NCBI RefSeq assembly: GCF_017305915.1
Contig: NZ_JAFKJN010000012.1
Coordinates: 152,389-216,388 of the forward strand
Reading direction: 5' to 3'
DNA: 64,000 nt
From: Reyranella sp.
GTDB taxonomy: Bacteria; Pseudomonadota; Alphaproteobacteria; Reyranellales; Reyranellaceae
Part shown: positions 46,125 through 55,866 of the stretch, one piece after another
How the letters are laid out: each line of letters starts with the position of its first letter
Numbering within the stretch: the first letter of the stretch is position 1
Translations under genes and position numbers: made by a program
Notes under the pieces: generated by a model
Databases searched by the model: none
What the model was told of the DNA's origin: nothing
Seen by the model: only the letters and a program-made list of their open reading frames with translations

Positions 46125-46777
46125 CGATCGGGAAACAGCCGCTTCAGGTTCTCGACCTTCGGCAGGTCGTTGATCACGATGTAAGGCTGCCGCGGATGCA
46201 GGGTGAGATAATCCTGGTGATAATCCTCGGCCGGATAAAACGTCCTGCCGCGCTCGATCGTGGTGGCGATTTTCTTGCCGAACGATTTCGCCGCATCGAG
46301 CTGGTCGATATAGGCCTTCGCCAGCCGCGCCTGCTCGTCGTCGCCCACGAAAATCGTCGAACGATATTGCGGCCCGCTATCGGGGCCCTGGCGATCGAGC
46401 TCGGTCGGATCGTGCGCCACCGAGAAGTAGATCTGCAGCAGCGTGCCGAAGCTCACCTTGCGCGGGTCGTAGGTGACCTTCACCGATTCGGCATGGCCGG
46501 TGCGGCCGCTGCCGACTTTCTCATAGTGCGCGGTCGAGGCCTCGCCGCCGGCATAGCCGGAGACCGCGCGGGTCACGCCCTCGACGTGCTGGAACACGCC
46601 CTGCACGCCCCAGAAGCAGCCGCCGGCGAACACCGCGGTGCGGGTTGCATCGTCGGCCTTTTCGTCGGCGGCCGGCGGCGGCAGCGGCCGCGCCGTCTCG
46701 GCCGAGCTCGGCAGCACGACCATTGCCAGGGCGGCCAGCGCCGCCACGCCGGAGACCGGAAACCAGGGCATTCTCAT
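46082..46777 (-). CDS. msrA: Peptide methionine-S-sulfoxide reductase, exported
   Basis: 231 residues. A signal peptide of about 26 residues precedes the MsrA domain; catalytic Cys54 lies in FAGGCFWGVQ and the YDPRKVSFGTLLQIYF and GPQYRST segments follow. It repairs S-sulfoxides, here probably in the periplasm. Resolving cysteines are not obvious near the C-terminus, so recycling may differ from classic MsrA. Confidence 0.93.
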   Translation of the reverse strand: MRMPWFPVSGVAALAALAMVVLPSSAETARPLPPPAADEKADDATRTAVFAGGCFWGVQGVFQHVEGVTRAVSGYAGGEASTAHYEKVGSGRTGHAESVKVTYDPRKVSFGTLLQIYFSVAHDPTELDRQGPDSGPQYRSTIFVGDDEQARLAKAYIDQLDAAKSFGKKIATTIERGRTFYPAEDYHQDYLTLHPRQPYIVINDLPKVENLKRLFPDRYRAEPVLVSRTGT

Positions 46778-46911
46778 GGTCTCACCATACCGCGCGCAGC
46801 CTTCGGCCGAATCATCACGTTATCGCGCCATGACCCAGCGTCAGCGGCCTCGGGTTCCGGCAGCGCCGCCACCAGATGACGGGCGGCGGGATCGTCCACG
46901 ACTTCCGGCCG

Positions 46912-49900
46912 TTACGCCTGCGGTGTGAAGGTCGGTGTGTCGATGTCCTTCTTGCGCCACTTGAAGCGCAGCTCGGCCAGGCCCGTGGAGATCACGTAGA
47001 ACACCGGCGTGAAGATCAGGCCGAACGCGGTCACGCCCAGCATGCCGGCGAACACCGCGGTGCCCAGCGACTGGCGCATCTCGGCGCCGGCGCCGGTGCT
47101 GAACACCAGCGGCACCACGCCCAGGATGAAGGCGAGCGAGGTCATCAGGATCGGCCGCAGCCGCGTGCGCGCGGCCGAGACCGCGGCGTCCCAGCGGTTC
47201 ATGCCGCCCTCGTGCGCCTGCTTGGCAAACTCCACGATCAGGATGGCGTTCTTGGCGGCGAGGCCGACCAGCACCACCAGGCCGATCTCGACCAGGATGT
47301 TGCGATCGAGGCCGCGGATATTGACGCCGATCATCGCCGCCAGGATGCACATCGGCACGATCAGGATGACCGCGAGCGGCAGCAGCCAGCTCTCGTAGAG
47401 CGCGGCCAGCAGCAGGAACACGAACAGCACCGCCATGCCGAAGGCCAGCACCGCGGTGTTGCCGGCGAGCTTCTCCTGCAGCGCGATCTCGGTCCATTCG
47501 AGCTGGAAGCCCGAGGGCAGGACCTTCTTCGCCAGATCCTCCATCGCCGCTATGCCCTGGCCGGACGAAAAGCCGTGCACCAGCGCCACCTGGACCTCGG
47601 CCGCGGGATAGAGATTGTAGCGCGCGACGCGATAGGGGCCGGTGGTGTCGCTGAAGGTCGCGACCGAGCCGATCGGCACCATCTCGCCGCTGACGCTGCG
47701 CGTCTTGAGGTTGGCGACGTCGCGCACCGTGAGGCGGTAGGGGTTGTCGGCCTGCGCCGTCACGCGGTAGGTGCGGCCCAGGATGTTGAAGTCGTTGACG
47801 TAGGCCGAGCCCATATAGACCGACAGCGTCTGGAAGACGTTGGCGATCGGCACGCCGAGCTGCTCGGCCTTGGTGCGGTCGATCTCCGCCCAGATCTGCG
47901 GCGTCCTGGTGCTGAACAGCGTGAACGCCTGGGTGAGGCCCGGAGTATGGCCGGCCGCCCCGGCCAGCGCCCAGGTCGCGTTCTCGAGCGCCGGCAGGCC
48001 GCGGGCGGCGCGGTCCTGGACATAGCCCTTGAGGCCGCCGCCGGTGCCGATGCCGGGCACCGAGGGCGGCTCGAGCACGAACACGAAGGCCTCGCGGAGC
48101 TGGAACATCTTGGCGCGCAGGTCGGCCAGGATTTTTTCCTTCGGGATGTCGGCACGCTCGGCGAAGGGCTTGAGCGGCACGAAGATCACGCCGGCGTTGG
48201 GCGAGTTGGTGAAAGTGGCGCCGTCGAAGCCGACGAAGGCGACCGCGTTCTGCACGCCCGGCGTGCCGGTGATCAGATCCGACGCCTGGCGGACCAGCCG
48301 GTCGGCGCGCTCCAGGGTCGAGCCCGGCGGTAGCTGCATCGCGGCGATGAAGTACGAGCGGTCGAGCTGCGGGATCAGGCCGGTCGGCGTGCTGGCGACC
48401 CGGTTGTAGGTCAGGAAGACCAGGCCGGCATAGATCACCAGGGCCAGCGGCACCATGCGCACGGTGCGCGCGGTCAGCTTGCCGTAGTTCTCCGACAGCC
48501 ATTCGAAGCCGTGGTTGAAGCGCTTGAAGAACCAGTTGACCGGAAACATCAGCCGGTCGCGCAGGGTCGGCTTGGCCGCCTCGACGTGGCTCAGCGCATG
48601 GGTCTTGAGCAGCAGCGCCGCCAGCGCCGGCGACAGGGTCAGCGACACGAAGGCCGAGATCGCCGTCGAGGCGGCGATGGTGATGGCGAACTGCTTGTAG
48701 AACGAGCCCTGCAGGCCGGTGATGAAGGCGGTCGGCAGGAACACCGCGATCAACACCAGCGAGATCGCGATCAGCGCGCCGCCGACCTCGTCCATGGTCT
48801 TGTGCGCCGCGGCCTTGGGCGACATGCCCTGGGTCAGGTAGCGCTCGACGTTCTCGACCACCACGATCGCGTCGTCGACGACGATGCCGATCGCCAGCAC
48901 CAGGCCGAACAGCGACAGGGTGTTGAACGAGATGCCGACCGCCGACATCACCGCGAACGAGCCGATCAGCGACACCGGGATGGCGAGCAGCGGGATCAGC
49001 GCGGCCCGCCAGGTCTGCAGGAACAGGATCACCACGATGACGACCAGGAGCAGCGCCTCGAACAGCGTGTGGATCACCGCGTCGACCGAGGCCTGGATGA
49101 ACTCCGTCGGGTTGTAGACGACCGAGTAGTCGAGGCCGGGCGGGAAGTTCCTCTTGAGCTCCTCCATCGCGTGCTTGATGCCGTCGGACGTCGCCAGCGC
49201 GTTGGAGCCCGGCCGCTGGAAGATGCCGAGCGCGGTCGCGGTCTTGTTGTCGAGATAGGCGTTGAGCGTGTAGTCCTGCGCGCCCAGCTCGATCCGGGCG
49301 ACGTCGCGCAGCCGCGTGATCGAGCCGTCCGCTTCGGCGCGCAGCACGATGCTGCCGAACTCCTCGGGCGTGGTGAGGCGGCCCAGCGTATTGACGGTCA
49401 GCGTGAAGCCGCCGGGCGAGACGGCGGGCGCCTGGTTGATCGCGCCGGCGGCCACCTGCAGGTTGGCCGCGCGCATCGCCAGCAGCACCTCGGTGGCGGT
49501 GAGGTTGTGGCCCGCGACCCGCGCCGGGTCGAGCCAGACGCGCATCGAATAGTCGCGCGCGCCGAACACGATCACGTTGCCGACGCCGTCGACGCGGGTC
49601 AGCACGTCCTTCACGTAGAGCGTGGCGTAGTTCGAGATGTACTGCTGGTCGCGGCTGCCGTCGGGCGAGACCATGTGCACGACCATCATCAGGTCGGGCG
49701 AGGCCTTGCGTACGACGAGGCCGAGCCGCTGCACGTCCTCGGGCAGGCGCGGCTGCGCCACCGCGACGCGGTTCTGCACCAGCACCTGCGCCTGGTCGAT
49801 GTCGACGCCGGGACGGAAGGTGACGCTCACCGTCAGCAGGCCGTCGCCGGTCGACTGCGAGGAGATGTACAGCATGTCGTCGACGCCGTTCACCTCCTGC

Positions 49901-50103
49901 TCGATCGGCGTGGCGACGGTCGCGGCGAGCACCTCGGCCGAGGCGCCGGGATAGGTCGCCTGGATGGTGACGGTCGGCGGCGCGATCTCGGGATACTCCG
50001 AGACGGGCAGGCGGAACTGCGCGATGCCGCCGACGATCAGGATGATCAGCGACAGCACCGACGCGAAGATCGGCCGGTCGATGAAGAAATGGGAAAAACG
50101 CAT
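46912..50103 (-). CDS. RND efflux transporter, inner-membrane pump (AcrB/MexB type)
   Basis: 1063 residues with twelve membrane helices and two large periplasmic loops. It starts MRFSHFFIDRPIFASVLSLI. Proton-relay aspartates are in VLAIGIVVDDAIVVVENVER of helix 4. Exports hydrophobic drugs by proton antiport. Preceded 25 bases upstream by its adaptor; no outer-membrane channel or TetR regulator gene is adjacent. Confidence 0.96.
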   Translation of the reverse strand: MRFSHFFIDRPIFASVLSLIILIVGGIAQFRLPVSEYPEIAPPTVTIQATYPGASAEVLAATVATPIEQEVNGVDDMLYISSQSTGDGLLTVSVTFRPGVDIDQAQVLVQNRVAVAQPRLPEDVQRLGLVVRKASPDLMMVVHMVSPDGSRDQQYISNYATLYVKDVLTRVDGVGNVIVFGARDYSMRVWLDPARVAGHNLTATEVLLAMRAANLQVAAGAINQAPAVSPGGFTLTVNTLGRLTTPEEFGSIVLRAEADGSITRLRDVARIELGAQDYTLNAYLDNKTATALGIFQRPGSNALATSDGIKHAMEELKRNFPPGLDYSVVYNPTEFIQASVDAVIHTLFEALLLVVIVVILFLQTWRAALIPLLAIPVSLIGSFAVMSAVGISFNTLSLFGLVLAIGIVVDDAIVVVENVERYLTQGMSPKAAAHKTMDEVGGALIAISLVLIAVFLPTAFITGLQGSFYKQFAITIAASTAISAFVSLTLSPALAALLLKTHALSHVEAAKPTLRDRLMFPVNWFFKRFNHGFEWLSENYGKLTARTVRMVPLALVIYAGLVFLTYNRVASTPTGLIPQLDRSYFIAAMQLPPGSTLERADRLVRQASDLITGTPGVQNAVAFVGFDGATFTNSPNAGVIFVPLKPFAERADIPKEKILADLRAKMFQLREAFVFVLEPPSVPGIGTGGGLKGYVQDRAARGLPALENATWALAGAAGHTPGLTQAFTLFSTRTPQIWAEIDRTKAEQLGVPIANVFQTLSVYMGSAYVNDFNILGRTYRVTAQADNPYRLTVRDVANLKTRSVSGEMVPIGSVATFSDTTGPYRVARYNLYPAAEVQVALVHGFSSGQGIAAMEDLAKKVLPSGFQLEWTEIALQEKLAGNTAVLAFGMAVLFVFLLLAALYESWLLPLAVILIVPMCILAAMIGVNIRGLDRNILVEIGLVVLVGLAAKNAILIVEFAKQAHEGGMNRWDAAVSAARTRLRPILMTSLAFILGVVPLVFSTGAGAEMRQSLGTAVFAGMLGVTAFGLIFTPVFYVISTGLAELRFKWRKKDIDTPTFTPQA

Positions 50104-50128
50104 CGGAGGGGGACTCGGGGCGGACGAT

Positions 50129-51286
50129 TTATTCGGCGTTGGCGGTGATCTTGCCCGGTTCCGGATTGACCTTGGCCTTGGGCCGGACCATCGGGTTGGC
50201 GAGGCCGTCGAGCACGACCCTGTCCTCGGACTTCAGGCCGTCGCGCACGACGCGCAGGCCTTCATAGATCGGGCCAAGGGTGACCGGCCGGCCCTCGACG
50301 ACGTTGTCCTTGTTGACCACGAATACGATCTTGTGCGCCTGGTCGGAGACCACCGCCGAATCGGGGATCAGCAGCGCATCGTATTCGCCGCCATAGAGCT
50401 GGACGCGGGCGAACACGCCGGGGGTCAGCAGATGGTCCCGGTTGTCGACCAGCGCGCGGGTCCGGATCGTACCGGAGCGCGGGCTCAGCACGTTGTCGAC
50501 GAAGTCGATCGCGCCGAGGCGCTTCCATTCGGTCTCGTCGGCGAGCTTGATGCGGACCGGGATGCTCGTGCTGTTGGCCTGGGTGCGGACGCCCATCAAC
50601 TGAAGGCGCTGATAGCGCAGGTGATCGGCTTCCGAGACGTCGAACAGGAAATAGACCGGATCGGTGCTGACGATGGTGGCGAGCAGCGTGGCGCCCTGCT
50701 GGCCGCCCTGGATCAGGTTGCCGGGATCGACCTTGCGGTCCGAGATGCGGCCGGCGAGCGGCGCGGTGACCTCGGTCCATTCGAGGTTGAGCTGGGCGTT
50801 GTGCAGCGAGGCCTCGGCCGCCTTGAGCTGTGCCTTGGCCACTGCGAGGTTCGACTTGCGGGTGTCGTTCTCGGCCTCGGGAATGTTGCGCGAGGCGACC
50901 AGGGCGGCGCCGCGCTGTACCTGCAGCTCGGCCAGATCGACCGTCGCCTTGTTGCGCGCGACATCGGCGGTCGCCGATTCGACGGCGATCTCGTAGGGGC
51001 GCTTGTCGATGGTGAAGAGCCTGTCACCCTCCTTCACCCACTGGCCGTCCTTGAAATGCAGCTTCTCGACGAACCCCGAGACGCGCGCGCGAATCTCGAC
51101 GATGGCGCGCGCCTCGAAGCGGCCGGAATACTCGTCCCATTGCACGACTCGCTTGGCGATCGGCTCGGACACCGACACCGGCGGGGCCGGCGGTCCGCCC
51201 TGCGCCAGCACGGGGCTTGCAGCCAAAAGCGAATCGGCGGCCAACAGCAGACCGGCGGCCAACAACAAACGGCGGCATGCGTACAC
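50129..51286 (-). CDS. RND efflux periplasmic adaptor (MFP)
   Basis: 385 residues from a GTG with AGGGGGT upstream, giving a signal peptide (RRLLLAAGLLLAADSLLA). Membrane-fusion domains in order: lipoyl (ARVSGFVEKLHFKDGQWVKE), coiled-coil hairpin (NKATVDLAELQVQRG...) and beta-barrel (VDPGNLIQGGQQGATLLATI). Links the pump to an outer-membrane channel encoded elsewhere. The 221 bases upstream are shared with the divergent amino-acid-binding operon. Confidence 0.93.
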   Translation of the reverse strand: MYACRRLLLAAGLLLAADSLLAASPVLAQGGPPAPPVSVSEPIAKRVVQWDEYSGRFEARAIVEIRARVSGFVEKLHFKDGQWVKEGDRLFTIDKRPYEIAVESATADVARNKATVDLAELQVQRGAALVASRNIPEAENDTRKSNLAVAKAQLKAAEASLHNAQLNLEWTEVTAPLAGRISDRKVDPGNLIQGGQQGATLLATIVSTDPVYFLFDVSEADHLRYQRLQLMGVRTQANSTSIPVRIKLADETEWKRLGAIDFVDNVLSPRSGTIRTRALVDNRDHLLTPGVFARVQLYGGEYDALLIPDSAVVSDQAHKIVFVVNKDNVVEGRPVTLGPIYEGLRVVRDGLKSEDRVVLDGLANPMVRPKAKVNPEPGKITANAE

Positions 51287-51507
51287 GATGGACCCCCTGC
51301 CCGGTTCTGCGACTTCTGCGGCGCGAAGCGGTGATGTGGTTGCAGCGCAGCAATGTGTCAATTCCCCAAGGCGATCTAAGACCAAGGGAGGACTGAGCTT
51401 TTCTCGGGATATGAAACAGTCGGATCAAATATAACCTAGGGAGATTCATTTGTTGCAGATAGGGAGCCCGAAGAGGTAGCGTATCCCTGCCAATTCCGGG
51501 AGGAGAC

Positions 51508-52542
51508 ATGCAATCCATTGCACGCGGCCTGTGGGCCGCCGCTTTCGCGTTCCTGGCGCTGCCCTTGGCGATACCCGTGGCGGCGCAAACCCCATCGACC
51601 CTGGAGGTCGTGAAGAAGCGCGGCCAGGTGATCTGTGGCGTCAATGTCGGCCTGGGCGGCTTCTCACTGCCCGACAGCCAGGGCAAGTGGAAGGGCCTCG
51701 ACGTCGACATGTGCGGCGCCGTCGCCGCCGCCGTGCTGGGCGATTCGACCAAGACCAAGTTCGTGCCGCTGTCGGCGCAGCAGCGCTTCCTGGCGCTGCA
51801 GTCGGGCGAGATCGACATGCTGGTGCGCAACTCGACGATCACGCTGGAGCGCGACGCCTCGCTCGGCATCCAGTATGCCGGCGTCAACTTCTACGACGGC
51901 CAGGGCTTCATGGTGTCCAAGAAGCTCGGCGTGAAGAAGCTCGCGGAGCTCGGCGGCGCCACCATCTGCGTCGCGCAGGGCACGACCCACGAATTCAACA
52001 TGGCCGGCTACTTCCGCAGCCGCAACCTCACCATCAAGCCGGTGGTCTTCGAGAGCCAGGACCTGATGTACGAGGCGTTCTTCGGCGGCCGCTGCGATGC
52101 CATGACCCAGGATTCCTCGGCGCTGGCTTCGGCGCTGGCGACCCGCGGCAAGCAGGCCGACTACGAGACCCTGCCCGAGCTGATCTCCAAGGAGCCGCTC
52201 GGCCCGTTCACCCGCCGCGGCGACGATCAGTGGCTGGCGGTGGTGCGCTGGTCGCTGTTCGCCCTGCTCGAGGCCGAGGAGAAGGAGATCACCCAGGCCA
52301 ACGTCGACGAGCAGCTCAAGTCGAACGACCCGCTGGTGAAGCGCCTGCTCGGCGTCACCGCCGGCAACGGCAAGGCGCTCGGGCTCGACGAGAAGTGGGC
52401 CTACGCCATCGTCAAGCAGATCGGAAATTACGGCGAGAGCTTCGAGCGCAACGTCGGCATGGCCTCGCCGCTCAAATTGCAGCGGGGAATCAACGCTCTC
52501 TGGACCAAAGGCGGATTGATGTACCCGCTGCCGTTGCGTTAG
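51508..52542 (+). CDS. Amino-acid ABC transporter substrate-binding protein (AapJ-like)
   Basis: 344 residues. Signal peptide to AAAFAFLALPLAIPVAAQ, then the general L-amino-acid binding-protein fold: GQVICGVNVGLGGFSLPDSQ, GLDVDMCGAVAAAVLGD and VRNSTITLERD. An aapQMP-type permease/ATPase is not adjacent. A GGGAGGAG ribosome-binding site precedes it. First gene of an apparent six-gene operon. Confidence 0.9.
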   Translation: MQSIARGLWAAAFAFLALPLAIPVAAQTPSTLEVVKKRGQVICGVNVGLGGFSLPDSQGKWKGLDVDMCGAVAAAVLGDSTKTKFVPLSAQQRFLALQSGEIDMLVRNSTITLERDASLGIQYAGVNFYDGQGFMVSKKLGVKKLAELGGATICVAQGTTHEFNMAGYFRSRNLTIKPVVFESQDLMYEAFFGGRCDAMTQDSSALASALATRGKQADYETLPELISKEPLGPFTRRGDDQWLAVVRWSLFALLEAEEKEITQANVDEQLKSNDPLVKRLLGVTAGNGKALGLDEKWAYAIVKQIGNYGESFERNVGMASPLKLQRGINALWTKGGLMYPLPLR

Positions 52543-52602
52543 CGCTGGTCATGCACCGCCGCCTCGGCCTACCCTCGGAGCATGGGCTCTTTGGGAGGGA
52601 CC

Positions 52603-53640
52603 ATGCGATTGTTGCGGTGCGTATTGGCGGCATTGGGTGTGGTGCTGCTGCAGATGCCGGCGTCGGCCCAGTCGACAATGTCGACATTGTCGACGCTGGA
52701 GCAGGTGAAGAAGCGGGGCGAGCTGGTGTGCGGCGTCGACGGCGCGCTGCCGGGCTTCTCGCTGTTCAATGCGGTGAAGGAATGGGAAGGCCTCGACGTC
52801 GATCTCTGCCGCGGCATCGCCGCCGCGGTGCTGGGCGACGCGACCAAGGTGAAGTTCGTTCCGGTCTCGGCCAAGGACCGCTTCGACCGGCTGGCCGCCG
52901 GCGACTTCGACGTGCTGGCGCGCAACTCGACGGTGACCCTGCAGCGCTCGGCCGGCATGAAGGTGCGTTTCGCCGTCATCAACTACATCGACGGCCAGGC
53001 CTTCGTGGTGCCGAAGAAGCTCAAGGTCGAGCAGCTCGCCAACCTCAGCGGCAGTACGGTCTGCCTGCAGAAGGGCACGACCCACGAATTCAACATGGCG
53101 GGCTGGTTCAAGGCGCGGCGGCTCACCGTCGTGCCGGCGGCCTACGACACGACCGAGGCGATGTACAACGCCTTCTTCGCCAGCAAGTGCTCGGCGGTGA
53201 CGGCGGACGCGGCGGCGCTGGCCGGCGCCATCGTGCGCAGCGGCCGGGTGGTCGAGTTCATGATGCTGCCGGGCGTGATCTCCAAGGAGCCGCTCGGCCC
53301 CTATGTCCGCGAGGGCGATTCGCAATGGCTCGATATCGTGCGCTGGACGCACTACGCGATGCTCGAGGCGGAGGAGCGCGGCATCAGCCCGAAGAACATC
53401 GATCAGCTGAAGCGCGAGCTCGGCGATCCCTATCTGCGCATCTTCCTAGGCGTCGATCCGGGCAACGGCAAGGCGCTCGGGCTGTCGGAGGACTGGGCCT
53501 ACAACGTCATCAAGCAGGTCGGCAATTACGGCGAGATCTACGACCGCAATGTCGGCCAGGGCTCGGCGCTGAAGTTCGCGCGCGGCGTCAACGCGCTGTG
53601 GACCAAGGGCGGGCAGATGTATCCGCTGCCGCTGCGTTGA
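52603..53640 (+). CDS. Amino-acid ABC transporter substrate-binding protein, tandem paralogue
   Basis: 345 residues, clearly related to the preceding gene throughout (GLDVDLCRGIAAAVLGD; KGTTHEFNMAGW). The ATG at 52603 follows GGGAGGGACC; one 21 bases upstream is possible. Just after the signal peptide the stretch STMSTLST is encoded by a 24-base perfect palindrome. A tandem duplication diverged in ligand range is likely. Confidence 0.9.
   Translation: MRLLRCVLAALGVVLLQMPASAQSTMSTLSTLEQVKKRGELVCGVDGALPGFSLFNAVKEWEGLDVDLCRGIAAAVLGDATKVKFVPVSAKDRFDRLAAGDFDVLARNSTVTLQRSAGMKVRFAVINYIDGQAFVVPKKLKVEQLANLSGSTVCLQKGTTHEFNMAGWFKARRLTVVPAAYDTTEAMYNAFFASKCSAVTADAAALAGAIVRSGRVVEFMMLPGVISKEPLGPYVREGDSQWLDIVRWTHYAMLEAEERGISPKNIDQLKRELGDPYLRIFLGVDPGNGKALGLSEDWAYNVIKQVGNYGEIYDRNVGQGSALKFARGVNALWTKGGQMYPLPLR
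52671..52694. repeat. 24-base perfect palindrome inside the second binding-protein gene
   Basis: GTCGACAATGTC followed by its exact reverse complement. It lies just after the signal-peptide region of the coding sequence and contains three SalI-type GTCGAC cores at the ends and centre. Confidence 0.85.
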
Positions 53641-53656
53641 GTTCAGGGGGCCGAAG

Positions 53657-54520
53657 ATGAGCGGCCCCCTCACCCAGCCGATCGTCGAGGCCTTCGAGGC
53701 GCTGTCGCCGCAGCTTCAGACCGCGGCGCGCTACGTGCTCGACCGGCCCGACGACGTGGCATTGTTGTCGATGCGCGAGCAGGCGCGGCGCGCCGGTGTG
53801 CCGCCCGCCACCATGACGCGGCTGGCCAAACGGCTCGGCCTCGAAGGCTATGACGAGGTGCGCGCGCTCTATGCCGGTGCGGTGCGCGCCGGCACCCTGG
53901 GCTTCGCCGGCAAGGCGGGCGTCCAGGTCGAAGCGCAGAAGCTGCGCGGCGAGCGGGCGCTGGCCGCCGACATGGCGCTCAGCCTCAGCCGCGAGATCGC
54001 CCGCCTCGCCGAGCCGGCGACGCTCGAGCGGCTGGCCGATGCGGCCGGCCGCCTGCACCAGGCGCGGCGCATCTATTGCCTCGGCCTGCGCGCCTGCCAC
54101 GGCGCCGCCTGGCATTTCCACTACATGCTGTCGCTCTTGGGCGACAAGACGGTGATGCTGGACGATGCCGGCGGCACCGGCCTCGACGCGCTGCGCGACG
54201 CCGGCGCCGGCGACGTCGTGCTGGCGGCCAGCGTGAAGCCCTATGCGCGGGCGACGATCGAGGCCGCGCGCTACGCCGCGACCGAAGGCGTGCCGGTCGT
54301 CGCGCTGACCGATTCCGAAGTCTCGCCGTTGGCGCAGGTCGCGTCGGCGATCATCCCGGTCGCGACCGAGAGCCCGTCCTTCTTCCACACCATGACGCCG
54401 CTGCTGGCCGTGGCCGAGATCCTGGCGGCGCTGGTGGCCGGCCGCTCCGGCCAGAAGGCGCTCGACGCGCTCGCCCGCGCCGAGGCCCAACTCGCCGCCT
54501 TCGGAGTCCATTTGCCATGA
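53657..54520 (+). CDS. RpiR-family transcriptional regulator (HTH + SIS domain)
   Basis: 287 residues. N-terminal HTH_6 domain (LSMREQARRAGVPPATMTRLAKRLGLEGYDE) and a C-terminal SIS phosphosugar-binding-like domain (about 110-250). Ends ATGA over the aminotransferase start. Within a transport/catabolic operon it probably senses a pathway compound. Confidence 0.9.
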   Translation: MSGPLTQPIVEAFEALSPQLQTAARYVLDRPDDVALLSMREQARRAGVPPATMTRLAKRLGLEGYDEVRALYAGAVRAGTLGFAGKAGVQVEAQKLRGERALAADMALSLSREIARLAEPATLERLADAAGRLHQARRIYCLGLRACHGAAWHFHYMLSLLGDKTVMLDDAGGTGLDALRDAGAGDVVLAASVKPYARATIEAARYAATEGVPVVALTDSEVSPLAQVASAIIPVATESPSFFHTMTPLLAVAEILAALVAGRSGQKALDALARAEAQLAAFGVHLP

Positions 54521-55839
54521 CCCACATCCTTCATCGCACCATCGGCGGCAGCTTACCGGTCGCCGCCTCCGGCCACGGAATCGAGATCGTCGACACCGCC
54601 GGCAAGCGCTATCTCGACGCGTCCGGCGGTGCCGCAGTGTCGTGCCTGGGGCACGGCCATCCCGCGGTCACGGCGGCGTTACACGAGCAGCTCGACAAAT
54701 TGGCCTATGCGCACACCTCGTTCTTCACCACGGAGGTGGCGGAGCGGCTGGCCGACGCGCTGATTGCCGACGCGCCCCCGGGGATCGGCCATGTCTACCT
54801 GGTGAGCGGCGGCTCGGAGGCGATCGAGGCTGCGCTCAAGATGGCGCGGCAATACTTCGCCGAGCGCGGCGAGACGCAGCGCCGCCACATCATCGCGCGT
54901 CGCCAGAGCTATCACGGCAACACGCTGGGTGCGCTCGCCACCGGCGGCAACGAATGGCGCCGCGCGCCCTTCTCGCCGTTATTGATCGAGACCCACCATA
55001 TTGATCCCTGCTTCGCGTACCGCTTCCAGCAGCCGGGCGAATCGGAGGAGGCCTACGGCCAACGCGCCGCCGACGCGCTCGAGGCCAAGATCCTCGAGCT
55101 GGGTGGCGACACGGTGATGGCCTTCGTCGCCGAAACGGTGGTCGGCGCGACCGCCGGCGCGGTGCCGCCGGTGAAGGGCTACTTCAAGCGCGTCCGGGAG
55201 ATCTGCGGCAAGTACGGCGTGCTGCTGATCCTCGACGAGGTGATGTGCGGCATGGGCCGCACCGGCACGCTCCATGCCTGCGAGCAGGAAGGCATCGCGC
55301 CCGACCTGATGACCGTCGCCAAGGGCCTCGGCGGCGGCTACGAGCCGATCGGCGCCGTGCTGCTGGGCGAGCACCTGTTCAAAGCCTTCGCCGAGGGCAG
55401 CGGCTTCTTCCAGCACGGCCACACCTATATCGGCCATCCGCTGGCCTGCGCCGCGGGCCTCGCCGTGCAGCAGACGATCAAGCGCGACAAGCTGTTGGCC
55501 AACGTCCAGGCGATGGGCGCGCATCTGCGCCGCCGCCTCGGCGAGCGCTTCGGCAACCACGCGCATGTCGGCGACATCCGCGGCCGCGGCCTGTTCCAGG
55601 CGATCGAGCTGGTCGAGGATCGTCTGACCAAGGCGCCGTTCGATCCGGCGCGCAAGCTGCATGCGAAGGTCAAGAAGGCGGCGATGGCGCGCGGCCTGAT
55701 GGTCTATCCCATGGGCGGCACGATCGACGGCCAGCACGGCGACCATGTGCTGCTGGCGCCGCCCTTCATCGTCGATGAGCGGCAGATCGACGAGATCGTC
55801 GATCGCCTGGGCGCCGCGGTAGACGACGCTCTGGCCTGA
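54517..55839 (+). CDS. Class-III PLP-dependent aminotransferase
   Basis: 440 residues. Omega-aminotransferase fold: GGSEAIEAALKMARQY, SYHGNTLGA, LLILDEVMCGMGRTG and PLP lysine K269 in AKGLGGGYEPIG. The donor/acceptor pair cannot be read off. Start ATG overlaps the RpiR stop (ATGA), implying translational coupling. Confidence 0.93.
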   Translation: MTHILHRTIGGSLPVAASGHGIEIVDTAGKRYLDASGGAAVSCLGHGHPAVTAALHEQLDKLAYAHTSFFTTEVAERLADALIADAPPGIGHVYLVSGGSEAIEAALKMARQYFAERGETQRRHIIARRQSYHGNTLGALATGGNEWRRAPFSPLLIETHHIDPCFAYRFQQPGESEEAYGQRAADALEAKILELGGDTVMAFVAETVVGATAGAVPPVKGYFKRVREICGKYGVLLILDEVMCGMGRTGTLHACEQEGIAPDLMTVAKGLGGGYEPIGAVLLGEHLFKAFAEGSGFFQHGHTYIGHPLACAAGLAVQQTIKRDKLLANVQAMGAHLRRRLGERFGNHAHVGDIRGRGLFQAIELVEDRLTKAPFDPARKLHAKVKKAAMARGLMVYPMGGTIDGQHGDHVLLAPPFIVDERQIDEIVDRLGAAVDDALA

Positions 55840-55866
55840 GCCATAGACTGCGCGCGGGAGGAGACA

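Noticed and set aside
46876..50148. Antisense frames opposite the RND pump
   Set aside because: Gln/Arg/Asp-rich shadow translation of a highly conserved pump gene.
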